64,000 nt of DNA from Paucimonas lemoignei (lineage in GTDB: Bacteria; Pseudomonadota; Gammaproteobacteria; Burkholderiales; Burkholderiaceae_D), in assembly GCF_004342585.1 (NCBI RefSeq), contig NZ_SLZQ01000007.1, forward strand, positions 124,001 through 188,000, in the 5' to 3' direction. The notes below the pieces were generated by a model. It was given only the letters and a program-made list of their open reading frames with translations, was not told the origin of the DNA and ran no database searches. The stretch's first letter is position 1, and each line of letters starts with the position of its first letter. The position numbers and the translations under genes are program-made. Below are positions 9,135 to 17,054 of this stretch, piece by piece.

Positions 9135-9224
9135 CGTGCCTGCCGACATAACGCGCGCCGCGCTGCGCGGCATCGCCTCGATTTCTTAAAGAAACTTTCT
9201 CTTTTTCAGTAGCCTGCAAAAAAC

Positions 9225-9277
9225 TTGCGAAGTACCTGGACCTGCCCTATACTGAGTCGCATTGCATACGTATGCAA
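9225..9277 (+). promoter_or_regulatory. Promoter with LacI-type operator of the dehydrogenase operon
   Basis: TTGCGA (9225-9230) and TATACT (9248-9253) stand 17 bp apart. The perfect palindrome TTGCATACGTATGCAA (9262-9277) sits at the expected transcription start. Its central CG and TTG...CAA ends fit the LacI/PurR operator class. Binding there would block initiation, and the LacI-type gene next door is the obvious ligand-controlled repressor. Confidence 0.75.
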
Positions 9278-9310
9278 ATCATCCAAACCGAATCGACTGG
9301 AGAGTGAGAA

Positions 9311-10618
9311 ATGGCTAAGTGGCTCAAGAAAGGCGCGGAACCCGAGTTTGTCAAAAACGCGGCGCGGGAAGTCCGTGAAACCGTGGAAAAGATCCTGGCG
9401 GATATCGAAGAACGGGGTGACACGGCCGTACGCGAGCTGGCGGTTCGCTTCGATAAAGTCGACCGAGATGACTATCGTTTGACCGACAAGGAAATCCAGG
9501 ATTGCCTGAATCAGCTTAGCGACAGGAACCTCGCCGATATCGAATTCGCGCAGCAGCAGGTGCGCAATTTCGCCTGCCATCAGCGCAACTCCATGAAAGA
9601 CGTGGAAGTCGAAACGCTGCCCGGCATTATCCTGGGCCACAAGCATATCCCGGTGAATGCTGCCGGCTGCTACGTCCCCGGCGGCAAGTACCCCTTGCTG
9701 GCCTCGGCGCACATGTCCGTGATCACGGCGAAGGTTGCCGGTGTGCCGCGCATCATCACGTGCGCGCCGCCATTCCAGGGCAAGCCGGCGCCGGCGATCG
9801 TCGCCGCGCAGTATCTGGCAGGCGCCGATGAAATCTACTGCCTGGGCGGCATCCAGGCGATCGGCGCCATGGCGATCGGCACGCAGACGATTGCGCCGGT
9901 GGATATGCTGGTCGGCCCGGGTAATGCGTTCGTTGCGGAAGCTAAACGTCAAATGTTCGGCCGCGTCGGCATCGACCTGTTTGCCGGGCCCACCGAAACC
10001 CTGGTGATCGCGGACGACACCGTCGATGGCGAGCTGTGCGCGACCGACTTGCTGGGACAGGCCGAGCATGGCCCGGAATCGCCGGCCATCCTGCTGACCA
10101 CGTCTGAAAAACTGGCGCTGGATACCATCGAAGAAGTGCAGCGCCTGCTGAAGATTCTGCCGACCGCCGCGATTGCATCGCAGTCATGGGAAAAATTCGG
10201 CCAGGTGATCGTCGCCGACAGCGACGAGGAAATGGTCTGGATCGCCAATGAAATCGCATCCGAACACGTGCAAGTCATGACGCACGACGACGACTATTTC
10301 CTGAAAAATTTGACCAACTTCGGCGCACTGTTCCTGGGGCCGCGCACTAATGTATCGTACGGCGATAAGGTGATCGGCACCAATCACACCTTGCCGACGA
10401 TGAAGGCAGCACGCTATACCGGTGGCTTATGGGTTGGCAAATTCCTGAAGACTTGCACCTATCAAAAGGTGCTGACCGATGACGCGTCAGCCATGATCGG
10501 TGAATATTGCTCCAGGTTGTGCGCGCTCGAAGGTTTCGCCGGCCACGGCGAGCAAGCCAATATCCGTGTGCGGCGCTACGGCCATAAGGATGTGCCGTAC
10601 GGCGGCGCTGCAGAATAA
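9311..10618 (+). CDS. HisD-family NAD-dependent dehydrogenase (sulfopropanediol-dehydrogenase-like)
   Basis: 435 residues of the histidinol-dehydrogenase fold. Metal and active-site motifs are recognisable: [12 protein letters not shown] (Gln and His ligands), [22 protein letters not shown] and the C-terminal EGFAGHGEQ. The nucleotide-binding region [19 protein letters not shown] is typical. It is not in a his operon. It sits with two other dehydrogenases under a LacI repressor, so a catabolic role such as two-step oxidation of a primary alcohol to an acid is more likely than histidine synthesis. The HpsN group (2,3-dihydroxypropane-1-sulfonate to sulfolactate) is the nearest named relative I can suggest; the substrate is not proven. 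Confidence 0.85.
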   Translation: MAKWLKKGAEPEFVKNAAREVRETVEKILADIEERGDTAVRELAVRFDKVDRDDYRLTDKEIQDCLNQLSDRNLADIEFAQQQVRNFACHQRNSMKDVEVETLPGIILGHKHIPVNAAGCYVPGGKYPLLASAHMSVITAKVAGVPRIITCAPPFQGKPAPAIVAAQYLAGADEIYCLGGIQAIGAMAIGTQTIAPVDMLVGPGNAFVAEAKRQMFGRVGIDLFAGPTETLVIADDTVDGELCATDLLGQAEHGPESPAILLTTSEKLALDTIEEVQRLLKILPTAAIASQSWEKFGQVIVADSDEEMVWIANEIASEHVQVMTHDDDYFLKNLTNFGALFLGPRTNVSYGDKVIGTNHTLPTMKAARYTGGLWVGKFLKTCTYQKVLTDDASAMIGEYCSRLCALEGFAGHGEQANIRVRRYGHKDVPYGGAAE

Positions 10619-10683
10619 GGCACGCGGACTAAAAGAAAATCCTGCGGCAGGCGTGTCGCACCATATTATCGAGGAGACAAAAG

Positions 10684-11688
10684 ATGGCAGCGGATGCGAA
10701 CAGGAACGAGGCAAACAAGCCCGACACAAATCAGCTCGATCCAAACAAGCTTGTGAACGGCCGGCACATCGGCATCATCGGTGCCGGCCTGGTCGGCGCT
10801 GGCTGGGCAATCGTATTTGCCAGGGCGGGGTTCCCGGTGAAAATTTTCGACGCCGCGCCAGGTGCCGCGTCCGCATCCCTGTCATTGATTCGCAGCCAGC
10901 TTGAAGACCTGCATGCATTCGGACTGATCGACAATATCGATGGCGTGATGGCACGCATGACTGCCGTGGAAACCTTGCAGGAAGCGGTCACGGATGCTGC
11001 ATATCTGCAGGAATCCATTCTCGAAAAAGTGGACGTCAAGCGCCAGCTCATGGAAGAGCTGGAGAAACTGACGACGGAGACCACCGTGATCGGCAGCTCA
11101 ACCTCCGGCATTCCCGCCTCGGCATTCACGCAAGGCCTCAAGCTGGCTGGGCGCACGCTGATCGCGCATCCCGTCAATCCGCCTTATCTGGTTCCCGTCG
11201 TGGAAATCGTGCCTTCGCCGGACACGTCTGCTGAAACGGTTTCCTTTACCGATGCGCTGATGCAGGCAGTCGGCCAAAGCGTGGTGCATGTGCGCCGTGA
11301 AACGCCGGGCTTTGTCCTGAACCGCTTGCAAGCCGTCCTGTTGCGCGAGGCGTGGACATTGGTGGAAGAGGGCGTGGCAAGCTGCGAGGATGTCGACAAG
11401 ACGATCCGCGACGGCCTGGGATTGCGCTGGTCGTTCATGGGGCCGTTCGAAACGATCGACCTGAATGCGCCGCAAGGCGTGGCGGATTATGCCCGCCGTT
11501 TCGGCCGCCTGTTCCAGGAAATCGCGCATTCGCGCACGCATGAGCAACCCTGGTCCGACGAGCTGATTGCCGAGGTCGAGGCGCAGCGCCGCACGATGCT
11601 CGCACAAGACCAGCTCAACGAGCGCCGTGCCTGGCGCGACCGCCAGTTGATGAGCATTGCGGCAACGCGAAACAGGAAGGAGAATTGA
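10684..11688 (+). CDS. 3-hydroxyacyl-CoA-dehydrogenase-like oxidoreductase (lambda-crystallin/gulonate 3-dehydrogenase type)
   Basis: 334 residues. A Rossmann motif IGIIGAGLVGAGWAIVFARAG begins near residue 24. The catalytic-region motifs are SSTSGIPASAF and IAHPVNPPYLVPVVEIV, and the C-terminal helical domain has GFVLNRLQAVLLREAWTLVEEG. The HPVNPP form and 320-335-residue length are those of lambda-crystallin-like enzymes (L-gulonate 3-dehydrogenase, carnitine dehydrogenase) rather than fatty-acid oxidation enzymes. It has GAGGAGA before its ATG, follows the HisD-like gene by 65 bp and is almost joined to the SDR gene. It probably oxidises a secondary alcohol of a small hydroxy acid in the same pathway. 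Confidence 0.85.
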   Translation: MAADANRNEANKPDTNQLDPNKLVNGRHIGIIGAGLVGAGWAIVFARAGFPVKIFDAAPGAASASLSLIRSQLEDLHAFGLIDNIDGVMARMTAVETLQEAVTDAAYLQESILEKVDVKRQLMEELEKLTTETTVIGSSTSGIPASAFTQGLKLAGRTLIAHPVNPPYLVPVVEIVPSPDTSAETVSFTDALMQAVGQSVVHVRRETPGFVLNRLQAVLLREAWTLVEEGVASCEDVDKTIRDGLGLRWSFMGPFETIDLNAPQGVADYARRFGRLFQEIAHSRTHEQPWSDELIAEVEAQRRTMLAQDQLNERRAWRDRQLMSIAATRNRKEN

Positions 11689-11690
11689 CA

Positions 11691-12485
11691 ATGTCCGCCA
11701 CCATGAACGGCGCCATCAATACTGCCATCGACAGCGCCAATCCGCTGCGCCTGCAAGGTCTGACCGCTATTGTCACAGGCGCGTCGCGCGGTATCGGCGA
11801 GGGTTGCGCGCGCATGCTCGCTTCGCTGGGCGCGCACGTCATTCTCGTCGCCAGGAATGCAGCCGACCTGGAAAAGCTTTGCGCGGAAATCCGCAATGCC
11901 GGCGGCACGGCGGATTTCTGGGCGATGGACCTGAACAATGCCGAGGAATTCCGCCGGCGGGTCGATGCCTTGCCGGCCATTCATATCCTCGTCAATAACG
12001 CCGGCATGAACAAGCCACAGCCGTTTGTCGAGGTGGACGAGGCGGCCTTCGACCAGATCTTCAACCTGAACGTCAAGGTGAACTATTTTTGCGCCCAGAC
12101 CGTGGCACGGCGGATGATCGCCACGCAGTCCGAGGGCTCGATCATCATGATGTCGTCGCAGTCCGGCCATGTCGCGCTGCGTGACCGGACGGTGTATTGT
12201 GCGACGAAGTTTGCGATGGAAGGCATGAGCAAGGCAATGGCGCTGGAGTTGGCGAAGCACCAGATCCGCGTCAACACCGTGGCGCCGACCTTCGTGCTGA
12301 CGCCGATGACGAAACCCTTCCTGGATGATCCGGAATTTGCGCGCTATGTGCAGGACAATATTCCGCTGGGGAGAATGGCGACGGTCGAGGAAGTGGCTGC
12401 CGCAGTCGCTTATCTGGCCGCGCCAGTCAGCCGCATGGTGACCGGAACCAGCATGCTGGTCGATGGCGGTTGGACCATGAAATGA
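11691..12485 (+). CDS. Short-chain dehydrogenase/reductase
   Basis: 264 residues from the ATG at 11691, which has GGAG 8 nt before it and lies 2 bp after the previous stop; a TTG six bases earlier is less likely. The NAD(P) motif TGASRGIGEG, the structural NNAG, the catalytic Ser (MSSQSGHVAL) and YCATK are all present, followed by the classical C-terminus PVSRMVTGTSMLVDGGW. It is a classical SDR and the last gene of the LacI-controlled operon. No transporter, aldolase or kinase is encoded here, so the pathway must continue elsewhere. Confidence 0.9.
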   Translation: MSATMNGAINTAIDSANPLRLQGLTAIVTGASRGIGEGCARMLASLGAHVILVARNAADLEKLCAEIRNAGGTADFWAMDLNNAEEFRRRVDALPAIHILVNNAGMNKPQPFVEVDEAAFDQIFNLNVKVNYFCAQTVARRMIATQSEGSIIMMSSQSGHVALRDRTVYCATKFAMEGMSKAMALELAKHQIRVNTVAPTFVLTPMTKPFLDDPEFARYVQDNIPLGRMATVEEVAAAVAYLAAPVSRMVTGTSMLVDGGWTMK

Positions 12486-12499
12486 AGCATGCAAAGCTG

Positions 12500-12535
12500 A
12501 GCTGCAAAAAAGTCGGAATAGTCCGACAAGCAGCT
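12500..12535. terminator. Nested hairpin after the dehydrogenase operon
   Basis: Outer arms AGCTGC (12500-12505) and GCAGCT (12530-12535) enclose inner arms GTCGGA (12512-12517) and TCCGAC (12522-12527) with an ATAG loop. There is no T-run after it, so it may be an mRNA end stabiliser or a weak terminator rather than a standard intrinsic one. Confidence 0.35.
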
Positions 12536-12690
12536 TGAGAAAACTGCAAGACTGCACGCTGGAAGAGATCGATTCGATGCATTCGTCGCTGTAAAACGTG
12601 GAATAGAAATTCTTGGTTTGCGCAAGTCGACATTGTGCAAGTGAATGAGCCGCTATGATCGATGCATAGTTCACCCACTTCGGAGAGACC

Positions 12691-13254
12691 ATGCCTAATA
12701 CCGCCGTAGCGACCACTTCCAAGCCCGCCAGCGTTCGCCGTACCGCGGCGACGAAACCGGCTGCCAGCAAATCGGTGGCGACCAAGACAGCCACCACCAA
12801 CGCCGTCGACGCCATCGCGTTATTGAAAGAGGATCACAAAAAAGCGAAGAAGCTTTTCAAGGACTTCGAGAAATTGAAAGAGAAGGGCAGCGATGAGGAA
12901 AAGGCGGCACTGGTGAGCCAGATTTGCATGGAACTGACCGTGCATACGCGAATTGAAGAGGAAATCTTCTATCCTGCCTTCCGCAAGACCAAGGATGCGG
13001 AAGACATGGTCGACGAAGCGACTGTCGAGCATGCATCGGCCAAGGACTTGATTCGCCAGCTGCAATCCATGCAGCCATCGGATGATCTGTACGATGCCAA
13101 GGTCACCGTCCTGGGCGAGTACATCGAGCACCATGTCGAGGAAGAAGAAAAGGAAATGTTCAAGAAAGCCAAGCGCGCCAAGCTGGACATGGTTGCGCTG
13201 GGTAAAAAGCTCGCCAGCCGCAAGAAAGCCATCATGAAAGAATTGCAGCACTAA
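12691..13254 (+). CDS. Hemerythrin HHE-domain protein with Ala/Lys/Thr-rich N-terminus
   Basis: 187 residues. The first 45 are low-complexity (Ala, Thr, Lys) and histone-like. The rest is a four-helix HHE domain with the iron-ligand pattern: LLKEDHKKAKKLF, HTRIEEEIFYPAF, EHASAKDLIRQL and EYIEHHVEEEEKEMF. Bacterial HHE proteins bind a di-iron centre and serve in oxygen, NO or iron handling. The basic tail before it could bind DNA or RNA, which is inference. CGGAGAG precedes the ATG. A good intrinsic terminator follows, so it is a single-gene unit. Confidence 0.88.
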   Translation: MPNTAVATTSKPASVRRTAATKPAASKSVATKTATTNAVDAIALLKEDHKKAKKLFKDFEKLKEKGSDEEKAALVSQICMELTVHTRIEEEIFYPAFRKTKDAEDMVDEATVEHASAKDLIRQLQSMQPSDDLYDAKVTVLGEYIEHHVEEEEKEMFKKAKRAKLDMVALGKKLASRKKAIMKELQH

Positions 13255-13284
13255 GTTAGAATTCGGCTCAGCGCCGCTGAAACG

Positions 13285-13311
13285 AAAAAGGCACCTTGCG
13301 GTGCCTTTTTT
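13285..13311 (+). terminator. Rho-independent terminator after the hemerythrin gene
   Basis: GGCACC (13290-13295), TTGC loop, GGTGCC (13300-13305), then six T. The preceding run of A extends the stem to 11 bp, so it could also work on the reverse strand. Confidence 0.9.
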
Positions 13312-13410
13312 ACTTTACGCATCGCTTACTGCGGGCTTTACCGAGCGTCGTGCAATAAGCAAGAGTATTCAGCAAGTGCAGCAAACAAACTTGCACAAAT
13401 AAGGAATCGA

Positions 13411-13638
13411 ATGGCATCGCTTGAAGAATTGGTGAAAAAGCAGAAGGCTGGTGCGCAATTTGTCATCAGCGCTCCCATGCTGAAAATGCGGCCACAGGAG
13501 TTCGATGCTTTGGTTAAAGTGTGGTTTGACGATGGCGGCCCCGGATTCAACGTCGTCGGCGTGCCGCATCGTGCCGTGATCGATGGTGAATTCCTGATCA
13601 GCCGCGTCACGGCCATACGCACGACTGCCGAGTTGTGA
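13411..13638 (+). CDS. Hypothetical protein, 75 residues
   Basis: AAGGAAT lies ahead of the ATG. The product is soluble, with an N-terminal helix (EELVKKQKAG) and a predicted alpha/beta segment (EFDALVKVWFDDGGPGFNVVG). I do not recognise it. It stands alone between a terminator and the PilZ gene. Coding character and a fitting ribosome site support it only moderately. Confidence 0.5.
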   Translation: MASLEELVKKQKAGAQFVISAPMLKMRPQEFDALVKVWFDDGGPGFNVVGVPHRAVIDGEFLISRVTAIRTTAEL

Positions 13639-13827
13639 TGCCTGTTCGACCCATGAAGACAAAGCATGCGGATCTATCCGGGCCGCCGCTCTCACGAATT
13701 GCCAATGCCTTAGTGCCCGGAGAATAACCCGATAAACTTTAAGTCGATTTTTGCATCCGACTGTGAGTCATGGATAAACTTGCTAGGATGCGCCGCGAAT
13801 TGTCATAAAGAGTATATTGTTATTCCA

Positions 13828-14169
13828 ATGCATGACGTGATAAAAAAGCCGGGTGCCGAACAGCGTTCCTCTCTGCGCCGTCCCATTCGCTGCAAGGTAA
13901 AAGTCATCGGACCGCAAGGCCAGGCGATTAATGGCGTAAGCTTCGATTTGTCGACGGGCGGCATCGGCGTCATCCTGGATGTGCAGCTTCCTATGGGTGC
14001 CGTTTGCACCGTCATGTTTGCCCCATTTACCAATGGAAGCGTCAAATCGGTCAGCGTGACGGGTTCCGTTGCCTACTGCATGTTGAATTCCGAAGGCTTC
14101 CGCACCGGTTTTCAATTCATGAACGTCCCCGCTCCGATGTCGTCGGTGATTACCAGCATCATCGGCTAA
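13828..14169 (+). CDS. PilZ-domain protein (cyclic-di-GMP receptor)
   Basis: 113 residues from ATG 13828; an earlier TTG in frame at 13780 adds 16 unlikely residues. The two c-di-GMP contact motifs are present: RSSLRRPIR (RxxxR) near residues 12-20 and DLSTGGIG (D/NxSxxG). It is a single PilZ domain with no other module, and ends in a helix after FRTGFQFMNVP. Such stand-alone domains act as adaptors for motility, pili or exopolysaccharide. The diguanylate cyclases at 19 kb and 52-55 kb could supply its ligand. Confidence 0.88.
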   Translation: MHDVIKKPGAEQRSSLRRPIRCKVKVIGPQGQAINGVSFDLSTGGIGVILDVQLPMGAVCTVMFAPFTNGSVKSVSVTGSVAYCMLNSEGFRTGFQFMNVPAPMSSVITSIIG

Positions 14170-14184
14170 CCATCATCGGCTAAC
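14157..14184. repeat. Exact 14-bp tandem duplication at the end of the PilZ gene
   Basis: CATCATCGGCTAAC occurs twice in a row. The first copy contains the stop codon of the PilZ gene, so the second copy is outside the reading frame. It looks like a recent slippage duplication without coding effect. Confidence 0.85.
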
Positions 14185-14215
14185 CACCGGCGCATAACCG
14201 TCAATGGATACAGCA

Positions 14216-14243
14216 GCGGGCTCAGCGAGACCTCCGAGCCCGC
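14216..14243. terminator. Hairpin between convergent PilZ and ohr genes
   Basis: GCGGGCTC (14216-14223) pairs with GAGCCCGC (14236-14243) across a 12-nt loop. It could end transcription from both sides but has no clear T-run. Confidence 0.4.
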
Positions 14244-14251
14244 ATCGATAA

Positions 14252-14680
14252 TCAGGTTTGCACATGCAGGCGCACGTCGATATTGTTGCGCGTCGCGTTG
14301 GAGTAGGGGCAGACGATGTGCGCCTTGTCGACCAGGTTTTGCAGCTGTTGCTGCTCCATGCCCGGCCCGTGGATCGTCAGGTCGACCTCGATGCCAAAAC
14401 CAGTGGGAATCTGGCCGATGCCGACTTCGCCAGTCACCGTCAATTCCTTCGGCAGCGCGACCTTTTCCTTACCGGCTACAAACTTCAAGGCGCCGAGAAA
14501 GCAAGCGGAATAGCCAACCGCGAATAGCTGTTCCGGATTCGTGCCATCTCCTCCGCTGCCGCCCATTTCTTTCGGTGTGGTCAGTTTCAAATCCAGTACG
14601 CCATCGGAACTGCGCGAAGTGCCTTCGCGTCCGCCGGATGAAGTGGCTTTGGCCCGGTACAGAACTTTTTCAATCGCCAT
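14252..14680 (-). CDS. ohr: Organic hydroperoxide resistance protein (Ohr/OsmC family)
   Basis: 142 residues from the ATG at 14680, which gives the usual Ohr opening ([20 protein letters not shown]); the frame extends upstream to 14764 without similarity. The two redox cysteines are in place: [10 protein letters not shown] and [13 protein letters not shown]. Ohr reduces organic hydroperoxides with lipoylated proteins as electron donors. A MarR-type OhrR is not visible beside it. Length and motifs are those of the Ohr subgroup rather than OsmC. Confidence 0.93.
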   Translation of the reverse strand: MAIEKVLYRAKATSSGGREGTSRSSDGVLDLKLTTPKEMGGSGGDGTNPEQLFAVGYSACFLGALKFVAGKEKVALPKELTVTGEVGIGQIPTGFGIEVDLTIHGPGMEQQQLQNLVDKAHIVCPYSNATRNNIDVRLHVQT

Positions 14681-14806
14681 GATGTAGTCCTTGAGAGATA
14701 GTGGTTGGTGGAGTGCCGTTACTTCAAACCGATGTATTTCGCGAATAATCTGATTAACAGGCAATGGAAAGGTTCATGTCCGCTCGCCGCGCCGGATGAT
14801 GGCATC

Positions 14807-15124
14807 CTACTTGCGCAGCGGCCTGGGCTTGCCGTCCACGGTCAGTTTTTTTTGACCGCCTCGCACGGTGTAGCGAATCATCGAATCGGATTTGACTGTG
14901 CCGTAGTACTCACCATTGACGCTCAGCCGGCCTTGCCTGACTTCGAGAACGTCGCCATTGACCTCGTGCCTGCCATCATTGCCGCTGAAGCTTACCTCGC
15001 TGCTGGTTTCGGCTCGGGGAGTCGGGCGGTCCGCGGAAGATCGCGGCGTATTGGATTCAGCCATGAGCGCGTCTGCCGAACAAAACAGGCAAACGGCCGT
15101 GGCAAATGCAGGAATGGTACGCAT
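14807..15124 (-). CDS. Hypothetical exported protein
   Basis: 105 residues with a likely signal peptide (MRTIPAFATAVCLFCSADALMA, cleavage after ALMA). The mature part is short, polar and beta-rich (EVNGDVLEVRQGRLSVNGEYYGTV, TVRGGQKKLTVDGKPRPL). No family recognised. It is leftward, downstream of the Ser/Gly-rich lipoprotein, with a large hairpin between them. Periplasmic location is likely. Confidence 0.6.
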   Translation of the reverse strand: MRTIPAFATAVCLFCSADALMAESNTPRSSADRPTPRAETSSEVSFSGNDGRHEVNGDVLEVRQGRLSVNGEYYGTVKSDSMIRYTVRGGQKKLTVDGKPRPLRK

Positions 15125-15136
15125 AGAGTTTTCAAT

Positions 15137-15179
15137 GCAGCCTCAATACCGCGCCATCGAGGCGCGGCACTGAGGCTGC
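15137..15179. terminator. Large two-step hairpin between two leftward genes
   Basis: Outer arms GCAGCCTCA (15137-15145) and TGAGGCTGC (15171-15179) enclose inner arms CGCGCC and GGCGCG. It lies downstream of the lipoprotein gene on the reverse strand and just 5' of the next start at 15124. No T-run follows, so it may separate or modulate the two messages. Confidence 0.4.
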
Positions 15180-15186
15180 CTTCGGA

Positions 15187-15579
15187 TCAGCGGGTACCGC
15201 TGGTGGTGCCGGACGACGTGCTGCCGGTCGAGCCCGAAGTGTCGGAGCTGCTGGATGTGCCAGTCGAGCCGGTCGACGATGGCGAGCTGGAAGTCGAACC
15301 GGAAGAGGACCCCATGCCGGAAGAGGAGCCGGAAGACGATCCCATGCCTGAAGACGAATCGGAAGACGACGAGCCGCTAGAGCTTGGCGAGGTCGTGCTG
15401 CTGCCGGAAGACGGGTAGGTCGAACCGGTTGCCGAGCCGCTGGTGGAGCCCATGCCGGAAGCCGAACCGGAGGTGGAGCCGGTTGACGACGTGCCGCTCG
15501 AAGAGGTGCCGGAGGTACCGGAAGTGGTGCAAGCAGTAAATGCCAATGCGCAGGCGATGGGAACGATCCATTTTTTCAT
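15187..15579 (-). CDS. Ser/Gly/Thr-rich low-complexity lipoprotein
   Basis: 130 residues from the ATG at 15579, preceded by AAGGAG. A lipoprotein signal MKKWIVPIACALAFTAC is followed by more than 100 residues built almost only from Ser, Gly and Thr with a few Met, Asp, Tyr and Pro. Short degenerate units such as SSSGSGSSSGMGS recur. The function is unknown. Such tails may act as flexible linkers or surface fuzz. The DNA is correspondingly repetitive, so length variation between strains would be no surprise. Confidence 0.65.
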   Translation of the reverse strand: MKKWIVPIACALAFTACTTSGTSGTSSSGTSSTGSTSGSASGMGSTSGSATGSTYPSSGSSTTSPSSSGSSSSDSSSGMGSSSGSSSGMGSSSGSTSSSPSSTGSTGTSSSSDTSGSTGSTSSGTTSGTR

Positions 15580-16016
15580 GAGAACTCCTTGGTCGGTTTC
15601 TGAAGATAAATCCATACTGGCGAACGCCAAGGCAGTAGAAGTTGCTATCTAGTCAAAGTTCCCAGAAGAGTAGAATTTGTTTCTATGATGTAATAAAAAT
15701 ATGGTTTCTTTTGCGGTGAATTAAATCAATCCTTGGGGGTGCTCACTGGTAATACGCATTGGCGACTGTTCTTGATAAAGGCTTATGCCACGCGCCTTAC
15801 CAAAGATTGAATTCTGTAGAAAAACAGGATTGCAGCAACGAGTCTGCTGGCAGATAGTAAGCGCTACTTCACCAGCAAAAGCGGATAGGGCGCTGCATGT
15901 ACGGCAGATGGCGGTAAGTTGGCTTTTTGCTATCGCTCTCCAAACAGAGAGTGGTTCTGCTTCCAATCCGAACCGGAGCCAGTCTATACTCCGTAAAAAA
16001 ATAACGGGAGGTCGGA
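15580..16016. other. Intergenic region, no convincing gene
   Basis: Two overlapping antisense frames of about 80 codons lie here (15721-15966 and 15785-16027). Neither has a credible product, and I treat both as chance. A TATACT hexamer at about 15984, shortly before an AACGGGAGG ribosome site, probably belongs to the promoter of the hydrolase gene at 16017. Confidence 0.5.
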
Positions 16017-16865
16017 ATGCTGGGTGAAGTCAAACCTACTATCCAGGGCGCCGTACATGTTCAAGGTCTGGATATCCATTACGAATACTTCGGGAAGCGC
16101 GAGCGCCCGGTGATGGTGATTCTGAATGGCGTCGCCATGGAGACGCTGTCCTGGTACTGGCAGATTCCCAATGTGCTGCCTATTATGGATGTGCTCCTGT
16201 GGGACTTTCGCGGTCAGGGGCAATCCACCTCGGATGACGCGCCCTACAGCGTGGAAGAGTCCGCCGATCACCTGCTGGCAATCCTCGATGAACTGGACCT
16301 GCAAAAGGATCAGGTCAACCTGCTTGGCGTATCGACAGGCAGTATCGTCGTGGCGGAATTCCTGCGGCGTCACCGGCACCGTGTCAACCGCGCGGTACTG
16401 TCGGGCGTGTTGCTGGAAAGGGCGATGACCTTCAAGCTGGATTCGGATTTCGGCGTTCGCCTGCTGCGCGAGAACCGGGCCGATTTATGGGCGGAGAGCC
16501 TGTATACCAAGATCCTGAGCGACCGCTACCTGGAAGAATTCGCGGAAGCCATTCCGGTAATGCAGGGCGCGCTCATCAAGCGCTACCACGACAGGCGGCA
16601 TGCACTGGCGAGGATCATCGAAGCGCAATCCAATTACCTCTGGAACATCGCCAGGTATCGCATGCAGCTAGAAGAAGTGGATACGCCGATCATGATCCTG
16701 GCCGGCACCGAAGACAAATTGATCCCGACTTTTTACCAGAAGCGCGTCGCCGCGATGTTCCTGCGCGCCGAATTCAAGCAGTATGCGCATATCGCGCACA
16801 TTCCCTTCATCGAAAACCCGGCGAAGGCATTCGGCGACAGCATGCGGTTCTTCCTGAATAAATAG
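16017..16865 (+). CDS. Alpha/beta hydrolase
   Basis: 282 residues. The fold is evident from VILNGVAMETLSWYW, LLWDFRGQGQS, the nucleophile elbow GVSTGS (Ser near residue 106), the acid region ILAGTEDKLIP and the late His in YAHIAHIPFIENP. There is no signal peptide. A strong GGGAGG precedes the ATG. Lengths and motifs fit general esterase or thioesterase-like hydrolases; the substrate cannot be named. Because PHB metabolism genes occur nearby, an oligomer hydrolase is one possibility, but nothing specific supports it. Confidence 0.8.
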   Translation: MLGEVKPTIQGAVHVQGLDIHYEYFGKRERPVMVILNGVAMETLSWYWQIPNVLPIMDVLLWDFRGQGQSTSDDAPYSVEESADHLLAILDELDLQKDQVNLLGVSTGSIVVAEFLRRHRHRVNRAVLSGVLLERAMTFKLDSDFGVRLLRENRADLWAESLYTKILSDRYLEEFAEAIPVMQGALIKRYHDRRHALARIIEAQSNYLWNIARYRMQLEEVDTPIMILAGTEDKLIPTFYQKRVAAMFLRAEFKQYAHIAHIPFIENPAKAFGDSMRFFLNK

Positions 16866-16883
16866 CGGCTCTTATTGCTGCTC

Positions 16884-17051
16884 TTATTCTCCTTTTCCGA
16901 ATTCATTCTTTAACAGGCGCTCCAATTCATTGCGCGCTGCATGGCGATCGCGCCGGGCCGGCTGATACGAGCCATGAACATTGCCGCGCCGTTGCCGGGC
17001 GCTGACGGCAAACGGATTGCGCGGCTTCGGCGGCTTGATCACGATACGCAT
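16884..17051 (-). CDS. Small basic protein coupled to rtcB, 55 residues
   Basis: A short gene starting 3 bp after the rtcB stop, with GGGGTGA just before its ATG. The product opens MRIVIKPPKPRNPFAVSARQ and continues with an Arg/His-rich middle (ARRDRHAARNELERLL); about one residue in four is Lys, Arg or His. No family recognised. Tight coupling with an RNA ligase and the basic composition suggest an RNA-binding or accessory role, which is inference. Consistent codon use and the tight spacing support it as real. Confidence 0.6.
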   Translation of the reverse strand: MRIVIKPPKPRNPFAVSARQRRGNVHGSYQPARRDRHAARNELERLLKNEFGKGE

Positions 17052-17054
17052 GGC

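Noticed and set aside
15721-16027. Two opposite frames of about 80 codons
   Set aside because: No ribosome site fitting either, no recognisable product, and they overlap each other in a promoter region.
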